The notes under the pieces: model-generated
Databases searched by the model: none
What the model was told of the DNA's origin: nothing
What the model saw: the letters and a program-made list of their open reading frames with translations, nothing else
NCBI RefSeq assembly: GCF_001412215.1
Contig: NZ_LLWP01000001.1
Location: 372,001 to 436,000, forward strand
From: Pedobacter sp. Hv1
GTDB lineage: Bacteria; Bacteroidota; Bacteroidia; Sphingobacteriales; Sphingobacteriaceae
DNA: 64,000 nt
Direction: 5' to 3'
Position numbers and translations under genes: made by a program
In this document: positions 36,707-45,974 of the stretch, in pieces
Layout of the letters: every line of letters starts with the position of its first letter
Position numbering within the stretch: position 1 is the first letter of the stretch

Positions 36707-39373
36707 ATGCGTTCAGCCTTGTTACGTTTTTATTGCCTTGTTTTATTTAGCTGTCTAGGCCTAGCCGTTTCTGCGCAAGATGTAGCCTTTAACCATAGGT
36801 TGGATTCTTTAAGAGCAAAAGACAATATTATTGCATGGGTTTATGAGCGCTTAGACTATGCCATTGCAAGACCGAAAATACGTTTATCGTATCTGATAGA
36901 GACCCAGAAGGAACTTTGGAGAAAAACAAAAAAAGAGGAAGAAGACCATGCCTATCTTAGTCTACTCAACACACAGGGTTATTACCAACTATTGGAGGGC
37001 AACATCTTAGAATCTATCAACTGTTACGAGGCTGCTTATGCCTATTATGTCAAACAAAAGGCATCTAATTACGAGATTACCGAATACACCTTAAAACCAT
37101 TAAGTAACAACTATACACGTTTGGGCGATTATGAGCGGGCATTAAAGTTACAATTGAATACTTTAAACTATCTGATCAAAACCAAACAAGCTCCAGAAGA
37201 TATTGCATCACTTTATGGTAGTATTTCTACCTCTTATCGTTCTATGGGCAAATTAGAAGATGCCGAAAAAAATGTTCGAACTGGGCTTCAGCTAGCAAAA
37301 GCCGGGGTTGGGGTCGACTTCATACTGAACAACATATTGGCCAATATTTTAATTGAAAAGGGGGACAATGCAGCAGCTGTAAAACTTGCTGAAAATGATA
37401 TCGCCAAACAGAAAGATGTAAACTTTGATAATGCTTATTTGCTAATGGGTGCTTACAGTACAGCTGGCCTAGCCCATTTTAACCTTAAAAATGCTAAAAA
37501 AGCTGATGTTTACCTCCACAAAGCGCTCCACATTTTCAATACCTATTTTAGAGGTAGTAGGTTACGCGAAAAGGCGAATATCTTGATTTTAAAAGGAAAC
37601 ATAAAATTAAGTCAGAACCAACCATTATTGGCCATTGAACTATTTAACAATGCTCTGTTTACATTAAAAATTACGGATAAGAACAATCGCATCATTACCA
37701 AAGAAATATATGGAGACAATAAACTGGTTGATATTTTTGAGCAAAAAGCGAATGCTTACTTGCAGCTAAAAAAACCAATGGATGCCTTAGCCAATATTAA
37801 ATTGGCCCTGTTTTATGCAGACAAGATTAGAAATGAATTTGCAGATGATGTAACAAAAGAACGTTTACAGGCCAATTTAAAAAATCTAACTGAAAGAGGT
37901 ATTGAAATTGGTTATCTCCAATATCAACAGACTAAGGATAAAAACCTGCTGAACGAGATTTTAGATTTAGCAGAATACAGCAAGGGAAGAACACTTTTAG
38001 ACCAGATCAATAAAAACCAATTGCTGATTTCTAACCAAACCAAAGATCCTCTTTTTAAAGAAAAGCTGGCACTAGAGCGTGCCATTATTTATAATGAAAA
38101 ACAAAAAATTGAAGCTAAAGAAAACAAGAGCAACAAGACCACAGCTGCCTTAAAATTTGATCTGGTATTAGTCAATAAAAAGATCAAACAGAAGTATAAA
38201 CAATTTAACATTGAAGAGCACAGTATACCAATTAGCAAATTGTTAAGCACTTTGCCCAATCAAAGGATCATTGAATATTTTGTTGGTAGAGATTTGATCT
38301 ATCTCATCGATATCCATAACAAAAAAGTGAACAATGTAATCAAAATTGAAAATGCTGCACAGATCAGATCAGCCATTCAAACTTACAATACTGTTTATTT
38401 TCAACAAGGGCCGAATGCCATGCTGAATGCCCCAAAAGAATTTTATCAGGCTTCTTACAACCTCTATCAATCCATTTTAAAAGGAACTAAGTTTACAAAA
38501 GGCGAATCTGTTGTCATTGTTCCCGATGGCGCATTGGGTTACATCTCTTTTGATGGATTGATTACCGATGGGAAGTATAACCCTAATATTGCCAATTGGC
38601 CATTTTTGATCAAACAAAATACCATTTCCTATGCATTTTCGCTAAAAACCTTAACAGCTAACAAAACGGCATCACAAAACCAAAACTTTACTGGACTTTT
38701 TATTACCCATCAAAAAAATAACAATAAACCTTTAAAAGCAGTTGAGGATGAGGCCGCAGCGATCAAAAAAATAGTAAAGGGCGATTTCTTATTTAATGAA
38801 GAAGTAAATGCCAGTACATTTAACAAGGCTTTTGAAAAAAGTAGTGTATTACATATTGGCACACATGCTTATTTATCTGGCAAAAACCAAGAGCCTACCC
38901 TCGATTTCGACAAAGAAAAGCTGTTCTTATTTGAACTAGCTGCAAAAAAACAGGCTCCGGCATTAGTGCTCCTCAGTGCTTGTCGTACTGCCGATGGTTT
39001 ATTGGCCAATGGCGAAGGCGTAATCAGTTTATCGAGAGGTTTTAATGCCATTGGCACCCCTGCAACCATAGCTGGTTTATGGAATGTAAATGATGTAGCT
39101 GCCTCGGTAATTACCAGCAATTTTTACAAACACTTGTTGCAACAACAAAGTAGTGGTAATGCGCTACACCAAGCCAAACTTGATTGGCTAAATGCACCAC
39201 AAACTGCTGATGCTTTTTATCTGCCCTATTATTGGGATAGCTTGATCTATATGGGCACCGACCAGCAGATTGAGTTAGCCACCACCACCAATTGGCGCTT
39301 GTTACTAGGTATTGGCATTACCCTGATTGCTGTAATGGGATTAGTGGTATGGATGAAGCGTAGATTCTTTTAA
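36707..39373 (+). CDS. CHAT-domain protease with TPR region and C-terminal membrane anchor
   Basis: 888 residues. Signal peptide (1-24, LAVSAQ), a long TPR region (about 60-420, with SISTSYRSMGKLEDAEKNVR and similar), a linker, then a CHAT caspase-like domain (about 540-850). The dyad is intact: His720 in HIGTHAYL and Cys759 in LLSACRTADG. A single helix (about 864-884, LLGIGITLIAVMGLVVWM) and KRRFF end the chain. It is therefore predicted to be a periplasmic protease held in the inner membrane. TPR-CHAT proteins elsewhere act in protease-based signalling or cell death. Its neighbours are a PKD barrel protein, a lipoprotein and an ECF sigma pair. Confidence 0.9.
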   Translation: MRSALLRFYCLVLFSCLGLAVSAQDVAFNHRLDSLRAKDNIIAWVYERLDYAIARPKIRLSYLIETQKELWRKTKKEEEDHAYLSLLNTQGYYQLLEGNILESINCYEAAYAYYVKQKASNYEITEYTLKPLSNNYTRLGDYERALKLQLNTLNYLIKTKQAPEDIASLYGSISTSYRSMGKLEDAEKNVRTGLQLAKAGVGVDFILNNILANILIEKGDNAAAVKLAENDIAKQKDVNFDNAYLLMGAYSTAGLAHFNLKNAKKADVYLHKALHIFNTYFRGSRLREKANILILKGNIKLSQNQPLLAIELFNNALFTLKITDKNNRIITKEIYGDNKLVDIFEQKANAYLQLKKPMDALANIKLALFYADKIRNEFADDVTKERLQANLKNLTERGIEIGYLQYQQTKDKNLLNEILDLAEYSKGRTLLDQINKNQLLISNQTKDPLFKEKLALERAIIYNEKQKIEAKENKSNKTTAALKFDLVLVNKKIKQKYKQFNIEEHSIPISKLLSTLPNQRIIEYFVGRDLIYLIDIHNKKVNNVIKIENAAQIRSAIQTYNTVYFQQGPNAMLNAPKEFYQASYNLYQSILKGTKFTKGESVVIVPDGALGYISFDGLITDGKYNPNIANWPFLIKQNTISYAFSLKTLTANKTASQNQNFTGLFITHQKNNNKPLKAVEDEAAAIKKIVKGDFLFNEEVNASTFNKAFEKSSVLHIGTHAYLSGKNQEPTLDFDKEKLFLFELAAKKQAPALVLLSACRTADGLLANGEGVISLSRGFNAIGTPATIAGLWNVNDVAASVITSNFYKHLLQQQSSGNALHQAKLDWLNAPQTADAFYLPYYWDSLIYMGTDQQIELATTTNWRLLLGIGITLIAVMGLVVWMKRRFF

Positions 39374-39425
39374 ATACTGTAGCTCTTCGAAAAAGCTTAA
39401 AATTGATGCATATTTTGCATTGATT

Positions 39426-39779
39426 TTATGGGATTGAAAAATAGATTTTCTGTGGCAAGTCTTTGAAAACAAATCTTGTTATTTCGCACAACCAAATTTT
39501 CAGTTCTACTTTTTCATTTTGATAAGTTTCAAGATAATAAATTCCGCCACCACCAAGGTTTTCTTCCCTAACACGTAATAAGGTAAGCACCTCTGCGTCA
39601 GTAAAATTCTGATCGGACATTAAGAGCTTAGTTTTTGTTCCACTTTTACTAACTAGGTCTAACCATTGGTCTGCACCTTCTACCATTTGCAGGTCTTCTG
39701 GATCACCACTCCATTCGGGCAAATCTAGGTACCACTCTCCTTTTTCGTTCTTGTTAAATGTAAATTCTCTCTTTTTCAC
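39426..39779 (-). CDS. Small hypothetical protein after glgB
   Basis: 117 residues from a GTG start that overlaps the glgB stop codon by four bases (GTGA), so translation is coupled. It contains EWYLDLPEWSGDPEDLQMVE and a Gly-rich turn (ENLGGGGIYYLE). It resembles small DUF6717-like proteins of Bacteroidota, though I am not certain. It is cytoplasmic, with no signal peptide. The tight coupling suggests it belongs to the glycogen/maltodextrin operon. Confidence 0.6.
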   Translation of the reverse strand: MKKREFTFNKNEKGEWYLDLPEWSGDPEDLQMVEGADQWLDLVSKSGTKTKLLMSDQNFTDAEVLTLLRVREENLGGGGIYYLETYQNEKVELKIWLCEITRFVFKDLPQKIYFSIP

Positions 39780-41779
39780 ACGCCCTTTTTAAATATACAA
39801 ACCCCTAAAGGTGGAATATTAATTAGAATAGATTGTTTCTGGTTGTTTTGCGGAATATTTTCAGTTGGCAATACCCCTGTGTTCAGTTTTCCACTTCCAT
39901 AGAATGTGGTTGAATCGGTATTGAAAATTTCTTTCCATTTACCTTTTACTGGTATACCTATCCTAAAATTGGTTCTATAAACTGGCGTAAGGTTAAGTAC
40001 CACCACTAAAGTATCTTTTGCTTTGTCAGATTTTCTGGCATATATAAATACCGAACTATCGGCGTTATCGGCCTCTATCCATTCAAAACCTTCGTAAGAG
40101 AAATTATATTTGTACAAAGCAGGTTCTTTGCGGTACAACAGATTTAAGGCCTTAATCAATTCTTGCATGCCTGCATGGGGTGGATATTGCAATAAATCCC
40201 AATTTAAAGATTCTGTAAAATTCCACTCATTGGTTTGTGCAAACTCATTACCCATAAAGAGCAGTTTGGTACCCGGATGTGTAAACATATAGGCATACAA
40301 GGTACGCAGATTGGCAAATTTCTGCCATTCATCACCGGGCATTTTATAGATCATTGACGATTTACCATGTACAACCTCATCGTGCGAAAAGGGCAACATA
40401 AAGTTTTCGGTAAAAGCATAGGTCATGCTAAAGGTCAACTGATGATGATGGTGTTTCCTGTTGATCGGATCGTTTTTAAAATACTTTAAGGTATCGTTCA
40501 TCCAACCCATCATCCATTTCATGCCAAAACCTAAACCTCCAGCATATACGGGTCTAGTTACGCCATCAAACGTGCTGCTTTCTTCGGCAATGGTTTGTAC
40601 TCCTTTATAATTGCCATATACAGCTTCGTTCAGGTCTTTAAGAAACTGGATGGCACCTAAATTCTCACTGCCTCCATATTCATTCGTCCCTGCTTCTTCT
40701 GCTGTTCTCGAGAAATCAAAATACAGCATAGAAGCTACCGCATCTACACGCAAACCATCGGCATGGTATTGATCTAACCAAAACAGGGCATTGCTGATCA
40801 AAAATGAACGCACTTCATTCCGATCGTAATTAAAGATGTATGATTTCCAATCTGGATGGAAGCCTTTGCGCATATCGGCATGTTCAAACAAATGGGTGCC
40901 ATCAAAATTGAATAGCCCATTGGCATCTCCCGGGAAATGTGAGGGTACCCAATCTAAAATTACCGCAATGTTGTTTTGGTGCAATTGTTCAATCAAGTAC
41001 ATCAAATCTTGTGGAGCGCCATGTCTGGAACTGGCCGCAAAATATCCTGTAATCTGATATCCCCAAGATGGGTAGTAAGGATATTCCATAATGGGCATTA
41101 ACTCTACATGCGTAAAGCCCATCTCTAAAATATAAGGAACTAAGCTTTTGGCTATTTCTCCATAACTCAATACCCGTTCTGGATTACTTGGATCGCGTTG
41201 CCATGAACCTAAATGTAGCTCGTAAACAGACATGGGTTGATCTAAAGCATTAAGCTTTGGTCTTTTGTTGAGCCAAGCTTTATCTTTCCAAGTATAAGCG
41301 GTATCCCAAACAATAGATGCTTTTTGCGGAGGATGCTCCCATCTTAATGCATAGGGATCTCCTTTTTCCAGATCGCTACCATCAAAGCCTTTGATATAAT
41401 ATTTGTAAACTTCGCCTTTGCCCACATGTGGGATAAATCCCTCCCAAATACCAGAAGCATCCCATCTTTTATTGAGTGGATGACTAGCTCTATTCCAAGC
41501 ATTGAAATTGCCCATTACCGCAACTTGCTGCGCATTGGGTGCCCAAACGGCAAAATAGGTACCATTGCTTTTGTTAACGGTACACAAATGTGCCCCCATT
41601 TTTTCGTACAAACGGAAATGTTTGCCACTTAGAAATAAGGAGATATCGAAATCGGTAAATAAACTATAGACCCAAACGCTTTTCAAATAGGTATCAAGTA
41701 CTTGTTCCTTTTTGCTTGCCTTTACTTTTTTAACTGCCGTGGTAGTTTTACCTGTGGTACTTTTTTTTGTGCTGGCCAT
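39776..41779 (-). CDS. glgB: 1,4-alpha-glucan branching enzyme (GH13)
   Basis: 667 residues. It moves alpha-1,4 chains to alpha-1,6 branch points during glycogen synthesis. An N-terminal CBM48 domain (about 65-150, FAVWAPNAQQVAVMGNFNAW) precedes the GH13 barrel, with DGLRVDAVASM (Asp346), IAEESS (Glu about 399) and FSHDEVVHG. The first 25 residues are rich in Lys, Thr and Ser, a tail not needed for the fold. It is the penultimate gene of the maltodextrin catabolic cluster, which suggests that incoming glucose is stored as glycogen. Confidence 0.95.
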   Translation of the reverse strand: MASTKKSTTGKTTTAVKKVKASKKEQVLDTYLKSVWVYSLFTDFDISLFLSGKHFRLYEKMGAHLCTVNKSNGTYFAVWAPNAQQVAVMGNFNAWNRASHPLNKRWDASGIWEGFIPHVGKGEVYKYYIKGFDGSDLEKGDPYALRWEHPPQKASIVWDTAYTWKDKAWLNKRPKLNALDQPMSVYELHLGSWQRDPSNPERVLSYGEIAKSLVPYILEMGFTHVELMPIMEYPYYPSWGYQITGYFAASSRHGAPQDLMYLIEQLHQNNIAVILDWVPSHFPGDANGLFNFDGTHLFEHADMRKGFHPDWKSYIFNYDRNEVRSFLISNALFWLDQYHADGLRVDAVASMLYFDFSRTAEEAGTNEYGGSENLGAIQFLKDLNEAVYGNYKGVQTIAEESSTFDGVTRPVYAGGLGFGMKWMMGWMNDTLKYFKNDPINRKHHHHQLTFSMTYAFTENFMLPFSHDEVVHGKSSMIYKMPGDEWQKFANLRTLYAYMFTHPGTKLLFMGNEFAQTNEWNFTESLNWDLLQYPPHAGMQELIKALNLLYRKEPALYKYNFSYEGFEWIEADNADSSVFIYARKSDKAKDTLVVVLNLTPVYRTNFRIGIPVKGKWKEIFNTDSTTFYGSGKLNTGVLPTENIPQNNQKQSILINIPPLGVCIFKKGV

Positions 41780-41869
41780 TTTAGGTTTTGGGTTATGGGT
41801 TGTATGTTATTGGTTATAAGTTTGGAGACCTAGGCCTTTAACTCACAACCTGCAACACGTAACTCAGAT
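41780..41869. repeat. Short-word repeat spacer between GH31 gene and glgB
   Basis: GGGTTATGGGTTGTATG and CCTGCAACACGTAACTCA are variants of words seen in other spacers. This is the only clear break within the run from the GH31 gene to glgB. Confidence 0.5.
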
Positions 41870-44344
41870 TTATGCTCCTATAATTTTAATATGCATAAAG
41901 TTCTTGTTCGATTTAAATCTTAAACGTTTACGTTCATCTATATTAAAATCAGTAATTTCTTTATCGTCTACATAAATTTTACTTACCTGAAATGGTAAAC
42001 CAATTACATTGTAATCATACAACTCGTAATTAGGGGTATACAATCCTTCAATGGTTTGTTGGATAAATAGGTTCTTCCCATCGCCTTTTACACTAAATTT
42101 CTTTTCTAGGTAAATATCCTGCTCATAGGCAAAAGTATCTCCATGGTCTTCAAACAAGAAAGAGTTTACCTCGTAAGCTGCATAATATACATTTAGCCAA
42201 ACTTCGTCTATCGGTTTCTCGCCTACATACTGCATTACTGGATATTCTGGAATAACAGAACCTGCTCTTACAAACAGTGGCATATCTTCTAATGGTGCAG
42301 CAATGTTGTATTCGTTGCCTCCATCTAACAATTCGTGGGTCCAGAAGTTGTACCATTGTCCTTTTGGTAGATAGACAATTCTAGAAACTGCGCCTTGTTC
42401 TAATACTGGACAAACTAATATTTTATCGCCAAATGTAAATTCATCCTGACGGTAATGGTTGCTGATCAGCTCTTGCTCTAACATGGCCAATGGCCTTAAA
42501 ATAGGGAAACCATAACGGTGATGCTCCCAAAATACAGAATAGATGTACGGCATTAAACGATACCTCAGCTCAATAAACTTACGGTTGATGGCGGTAAAAG
42601 GCTCACCAAAGCTCCATGGTTCACGTTCGGCCGTATCGCCAGCAGAGTGTGCCCGCATAAATGGAGAGAAAGTACCCAATTGGATCCAACGGGTAAACAA
42701 TTCGCCATCTGGCTCTCCACTAAAACCACCTATATCTGTTCCACAAAAAGGTACCCCAGAAACAGACATGCGTTGACATTGGATATTGCCCAATTTCAAA
42801 TGTTCCCAGGTGGCCACATTGTCTCCTGTCCATACACAGGCGTAACGTTGCATACCCGAATAACCTGCTCTAGTAATGGTAAACGGACGTTTGTTGCGCA
42901 TCAGTTTCTTTAAACCATCGTAGGTAGAACGCACCATTTGCATGCCATACACATTGTGTGCTTTGCGGTGCGAACCTCTATAACCATCGTAATTGTGTCT
43001 TACATCATTAGGAAAAGTGCCAGCACCAAAAACTGCTGGTTCGTTCATATCGTTCCAAACACCAGCAACACCAAGGTCTACCAGTTCTTTATACAAACCA
43101 CCCCACCATGCCCTAACCGTTGGATTGGTAAAATCTGGAAATTGACATCTACCCGGCCAAACATGGCCTTCCATAAAGTAATCATCGCTTCGTCGACAGA
43201 AATAATTGTTTTCTTTTCCTTCTTTAAATACCCAATAATTATCATCGACCTTAATACCAGGATCGATCATTACCACAGTTTTCATCCCAATGCTGGCCAA
43301 TTCTTTGATCATTTTTTTAGGATCTGGAAAATACTTTTTGTTCCAGGTAAAACAGCGGTAGCCATCCATGTAATCGATATCTAGATATATCGCATCGCAA
43401 GGAATTTGACGTGATCTAAAGCCTTCTGCAATTTCCTTAACCTTCTTTTCTGGATAATAGCTCCATCTACATTGATGGTAACCCAAAGCCCATTTTGGTG
43501 GTAATTTATGTGTTCCAGTTAAGGTTTGGTAACGTTTTACCACATCCATCATGTGTGGCCCGTGGATATAATAATATTGCAATTCTCCCCCATCGGCCCA
43601 AAAACTGGTTTTGTCGTTATTCTCTCTTCCAAAATCGAAATAAGACCTAAAGGTATTGTCGAAGAAGATACCATAGCCAGCTCCTTGTTGAATCCCTACA
43701 TAAAAAGGAATAGTACGATACAAAGGATCTTGATCCCAACCAAAAGAATAGGCATCGGTATTCCAATTCTGGAACTTGCGGCCTCTTAAATTGAGATTGC
43801 CCGATTTATCTCCCAAGCCAAAGAAGTTTTCTTCGGGTAAACATTCTTTAGTGGCAAAAACATAATATCCACCAAATTCAACATTTTCTTCCCAATGCAT
43901 CGGAGAAGTGTCTTGGCTCATCACCATGCCCGTAGTATTGTCTATAAAAGAAACCAAAAATGCCTCTTTGCTTACTTTACAGGTTACGGTATTGGTAGAA
44001 ATGGCATAAGCGTCGTCATGCTCTTCTAGCCTAAATGTGGTTACTTTCTGGTCTACAGTAGGTACAGCATAAGAAAAATCGTCTAAAAAGACACCATGTG
44101 GTGCCAATCTCACCCTGATGATTTCATCACTCACCACCCTCACTTCTACACGGGCATTGCCATCGGAAAAATAAAATTTATTCCCTTCCTTCTTTACACC
44201 TTTAACCGCCGTTAAGTATTGTTTTACAATTGGTTTTAGGTCAGTAACAGGATTATTAAGGTGTTGAATGATATCTTCTTCTATATGATCTGATGCTGCG
44301 GCTTTGATAACTTCCTTTTCGTCTTTGCTATTTCCTTCTTCCAT
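41870..44344 (-). CDS. Cytoplasmic GH31 alpha-glucosidase
   Basis: 824 residues with no signal peptide. It releases glucose from maltose and maltodextrin ends. An N-terminal beta-sandwich (about 50-260) is followed by the TIM barrel with VWNDMNEPAVF (nucleophile Asp432) and WTGDN (acid Asp508), then beta domains. HSAGDTAEREPW completes the active-site frame. It lies 26 bp after the MFS transporter gene in the maltodextrin cluster. It may overlap in function with maltose phosphorylase by acting on longer chains. Confidence 0.93.
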   Translation of the reverse strand: MEEGNSKDEKEVIKAAASDHIEEDIIQHLNNPVTDLKPIVKQYLTAVKGVKKEGNKFYFSDGNARVEVRVVSDEIIRVRLAPHGVFLDDFSYAVPTVDQKVTTFRLEEHDDAYAISTNTVTCKVSKEAFLVSFIDNTTGMVMSQDTSPMHWEENVEFGGYYVFATKECLPEENFFGLGDKSGNLNLRGRKFQNWNTDAYSFGWDQDPLYRTIPFYVGIQQGAGYGIFFDNTFRSYFDFGRENNDKTSFWADGGELQYYYIHGPHMMDVVKRYQTLTGTHKLPPKWALGYHQCRWSYYPEKKVKEIAEGFRSRQIPCDAIYLDIDYMDGYRCFTWNKKYFPDPKKMIKELASIGMKTVVMIDPGIKVDDNYWVFKEGKENNYFCRRSDDYFMEGHVWPGRCQFPDFTNPTVRAWWGGLYKELVDLGVAGVWNDMNEPAVFGAGTFPNDVRHNYDGYRGSHRKAHNVYGMQMVRSTYDGLKKLMRNKRPFTITRAGYSGMQRYACVWTGDNVATWEHLKLGNIQCQRMSVSGVPFCGTDIGGFSGEPDGELFTRWIQLGTFSPFMRAHSAGDTAEREPWSFGEPFTAINRKFIELRYRLMPYIYSVFWEHHRYGFPILRPLAMLEQELISNHYRQDEFTFGDKILVCPVLEQGAVSRIVYLPKGQWYNFWTHELLDGGNEYNIAAPLEDMPLFVRAGSVIPEYPVMQYVGEKPIDEVWLNVYYAAYEVNSFLFEDHGDTFAYEQDIYLEKKFSVKGDGKNLFIQQTIEGLYTPNYELYDYNVIGLPFQVSKIYVDDKEITDFNIDERKRLRFKSNKNFMHIKIIGA

Positions 44345-44370
44345 AAATTTTTAATTGCTGCTGATATCCT

Positions 44371-45780
44371 TTAACTCAATACTTCCGTATCTTCTGCTTG
44401 ATGCGTGATCACCTTCTTATCGGTAATCAAAAAGTTGGCCAAGCCTCCAATAATTAACGAAGCACCTGCCAACAGCATTGCATTGATTACCTCAGGACCA
44501 AAAATAACATGGTATAGGTAGTTTAAACCTCCTGTTGCGGCAATGATTTGCGGAATTACAATAAACATATTAAAAATCCCCATATAAATCCCCATTTTTT
44601 TAGGATTTATAGCGCTCGACAACATGGCATAAGGCATAGATAAGATACTGCCCCATGAAATTCCGATCAGGATAAAGGAATAGATCAACTGTGTAGGCTC
44701 TTGGATAAAGTACATAGAAATAAAACCCAGACCTCCTGCTACCAAGCTAAACATGTGAATATATTTTCTATTGATGCTTTTTTTAGCTGCATAAAAGGTG
44801 AGCAATAATGCAAAAGCCATAGATGACAAACCGTACATGCCCATATAAGAGCCCACTAAATCTGCTGCATCGTTATAGGCTTTACTGGCCGACATGAACA
44901 AGGCTTTAGAACTTTCATCGGCCATGTTAAATGCACTTTCTACCGGAACTGGTGCATGAAAAACATGACTGGTTAAGGCCGGTGTGGCCAAACTCCACAT
45001 GGCAAAAAAGGCAAACCAGCTAAAAAACTGGATCACGCCCAATAATTTCATGGTTTTTGGCATTTTGCCAATGCTAGAAAAGATTTCTTTGAAACCATTT
45101 AAAAAGCCTTTACTTTCTTCATTCTCCTTTTTAAAAGCGGCCAAATCTTCTGGCGGATATTCTGTAGTGGTGAAAATGGTATACAAGACCGATCCTAAGA
45201 AAACTACCCCTCCAATAGCAAAAGCTATTTTTACAGATAAAGGTACAATGCCGGGTAAGGCTTCGTTAGACACACCCAATTGGTTAACCAACCATGGCAA
45301 ATTACTGGCCACCCAAGTACCTACGCCAATAATCAAGGTTTGCATTACAAAACCATAAGAACGTTGCGAATCTGGCAATTTATCTGCTACCAAAGCTCTA
45401 AATGGTTCCATTGTAATGTTAATAGAGGCATCTAAAACCCACAAACACCCAGCTGCTATCCAAAGTACTGGCGAGTTGGGCAAGAAAAATAGTACTACCG
45501 TACTTAATACAGCCCCGATTAAGAAAAAGGGTTTCCTTCGGCCCCATCTTGAGCTCCAAGTACGATCACTCAAATAACCAATAATCGGTTGTACCAATAG
45601 GCCTGTTAAGGGTGCGGCCACCCATAATGCAGGGATACTATCTTGACTTGCTCCCAAGGTTTGAAAGATACGAGACATAAAGCCCCCTTGTAGGGCAAAA
45701 CCGAATTGGATACCCAAAAAGCCGAAGCTCATGTTAAAGATGCTCCAAAAGGAGAGTTTTGGTTTGGTTTGTTGGTTCAT
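44371..45780 (-). CDS. MFS sugar transporter, SLC45/GPH-like (maltose/maltodextrin)
   Basis: 469 residues with about 12 membrane helices. Near the second helix, LSDRTWSSRWGRRKPFFLIG is the loop typical of SLC45/GPH-type disaccharide carriers. It should bring maltose or maltodextrin from the periplasm into the cytoplasm by proton symport. It is placed between the surface amylase and the cytoplasmic glucosidase, as in other Bacteroidota maltose loci. Substrate assignment is by context. Confidence 0.88.
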   Translation of the reverse strand: MNQQTKPKLSFWSIFNMSFGFLGIQFGFALQGGFMSRIFQTLGASQDSIPALWVAAPLTGLLVQPIIGYLSDRTWSSRWGRRKPFFLIGAVLSTVVLFFLPNSPVLWIAAGCLWVLDASINITMEPFRALVADKLPDSQRSYGFVMQTLIIGVGTWVASNLPWLVNQLGVSNEALPGIVPLSVKIAFAIGGVVFLGSVLYTIFTTTEYPPEDLAAFKKENEESKGFLNGFKEIFSSIGKMPKTMKLLGVIQFFSWFAFFAMWSLATPALTSHVFHAPVPVESAFNMADESSKALFMSASKAYNDAADLVGSYMGMYGLSSMAFALLLTFYAAKKSINRKYIHMFSLVAGGLGFISMYFIQEPTQLIYSFILIGISWGSILSMPYAMLSSAINPKKMGIYMGIFNMFIVIPQIIAATGGLNYLYHVIFGPEVINAMLLAGASLIIGGLANFLITDKKVITHQAEDTEVLS

Positions 45781-45974
45781 TGGTTGGTTTAGTTTAGTTG
45801 GTTAGGTCTTCGACAGGCTGATTGTTTAATTGGTTAATTGCTCAATTGTTTAACTGATTAATTGGTTAACTGGTTAATTGTTCATTTACAACTCTCATAA
45901 TTGGTTAATTGCTCAATTGTTTAACTGGTTAACTGTTCATTTACAACTCATAATTAACTGAGCTAATCAAAATG
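45781..45974. repeat. Spacer of GGTTAATTG-type word repeats
   Basis: About 190 bp between the amylase and the transporter genes. Variants of TGGTTAATTGTTCATTTAC and AATTGCTCAATTGTTTAAC are repeated several times, and a REP half (GTCTTCGACAGGCTG) lies near 45808. Confidence 0.6.

Noticed and set aside
42938..43384. 148-residue forward frame within the GH31 gene
   Set aside because: It lies antisense inside a clearly functional enzyme; rich in Ser/Ile/His as expected for a complementary frame.
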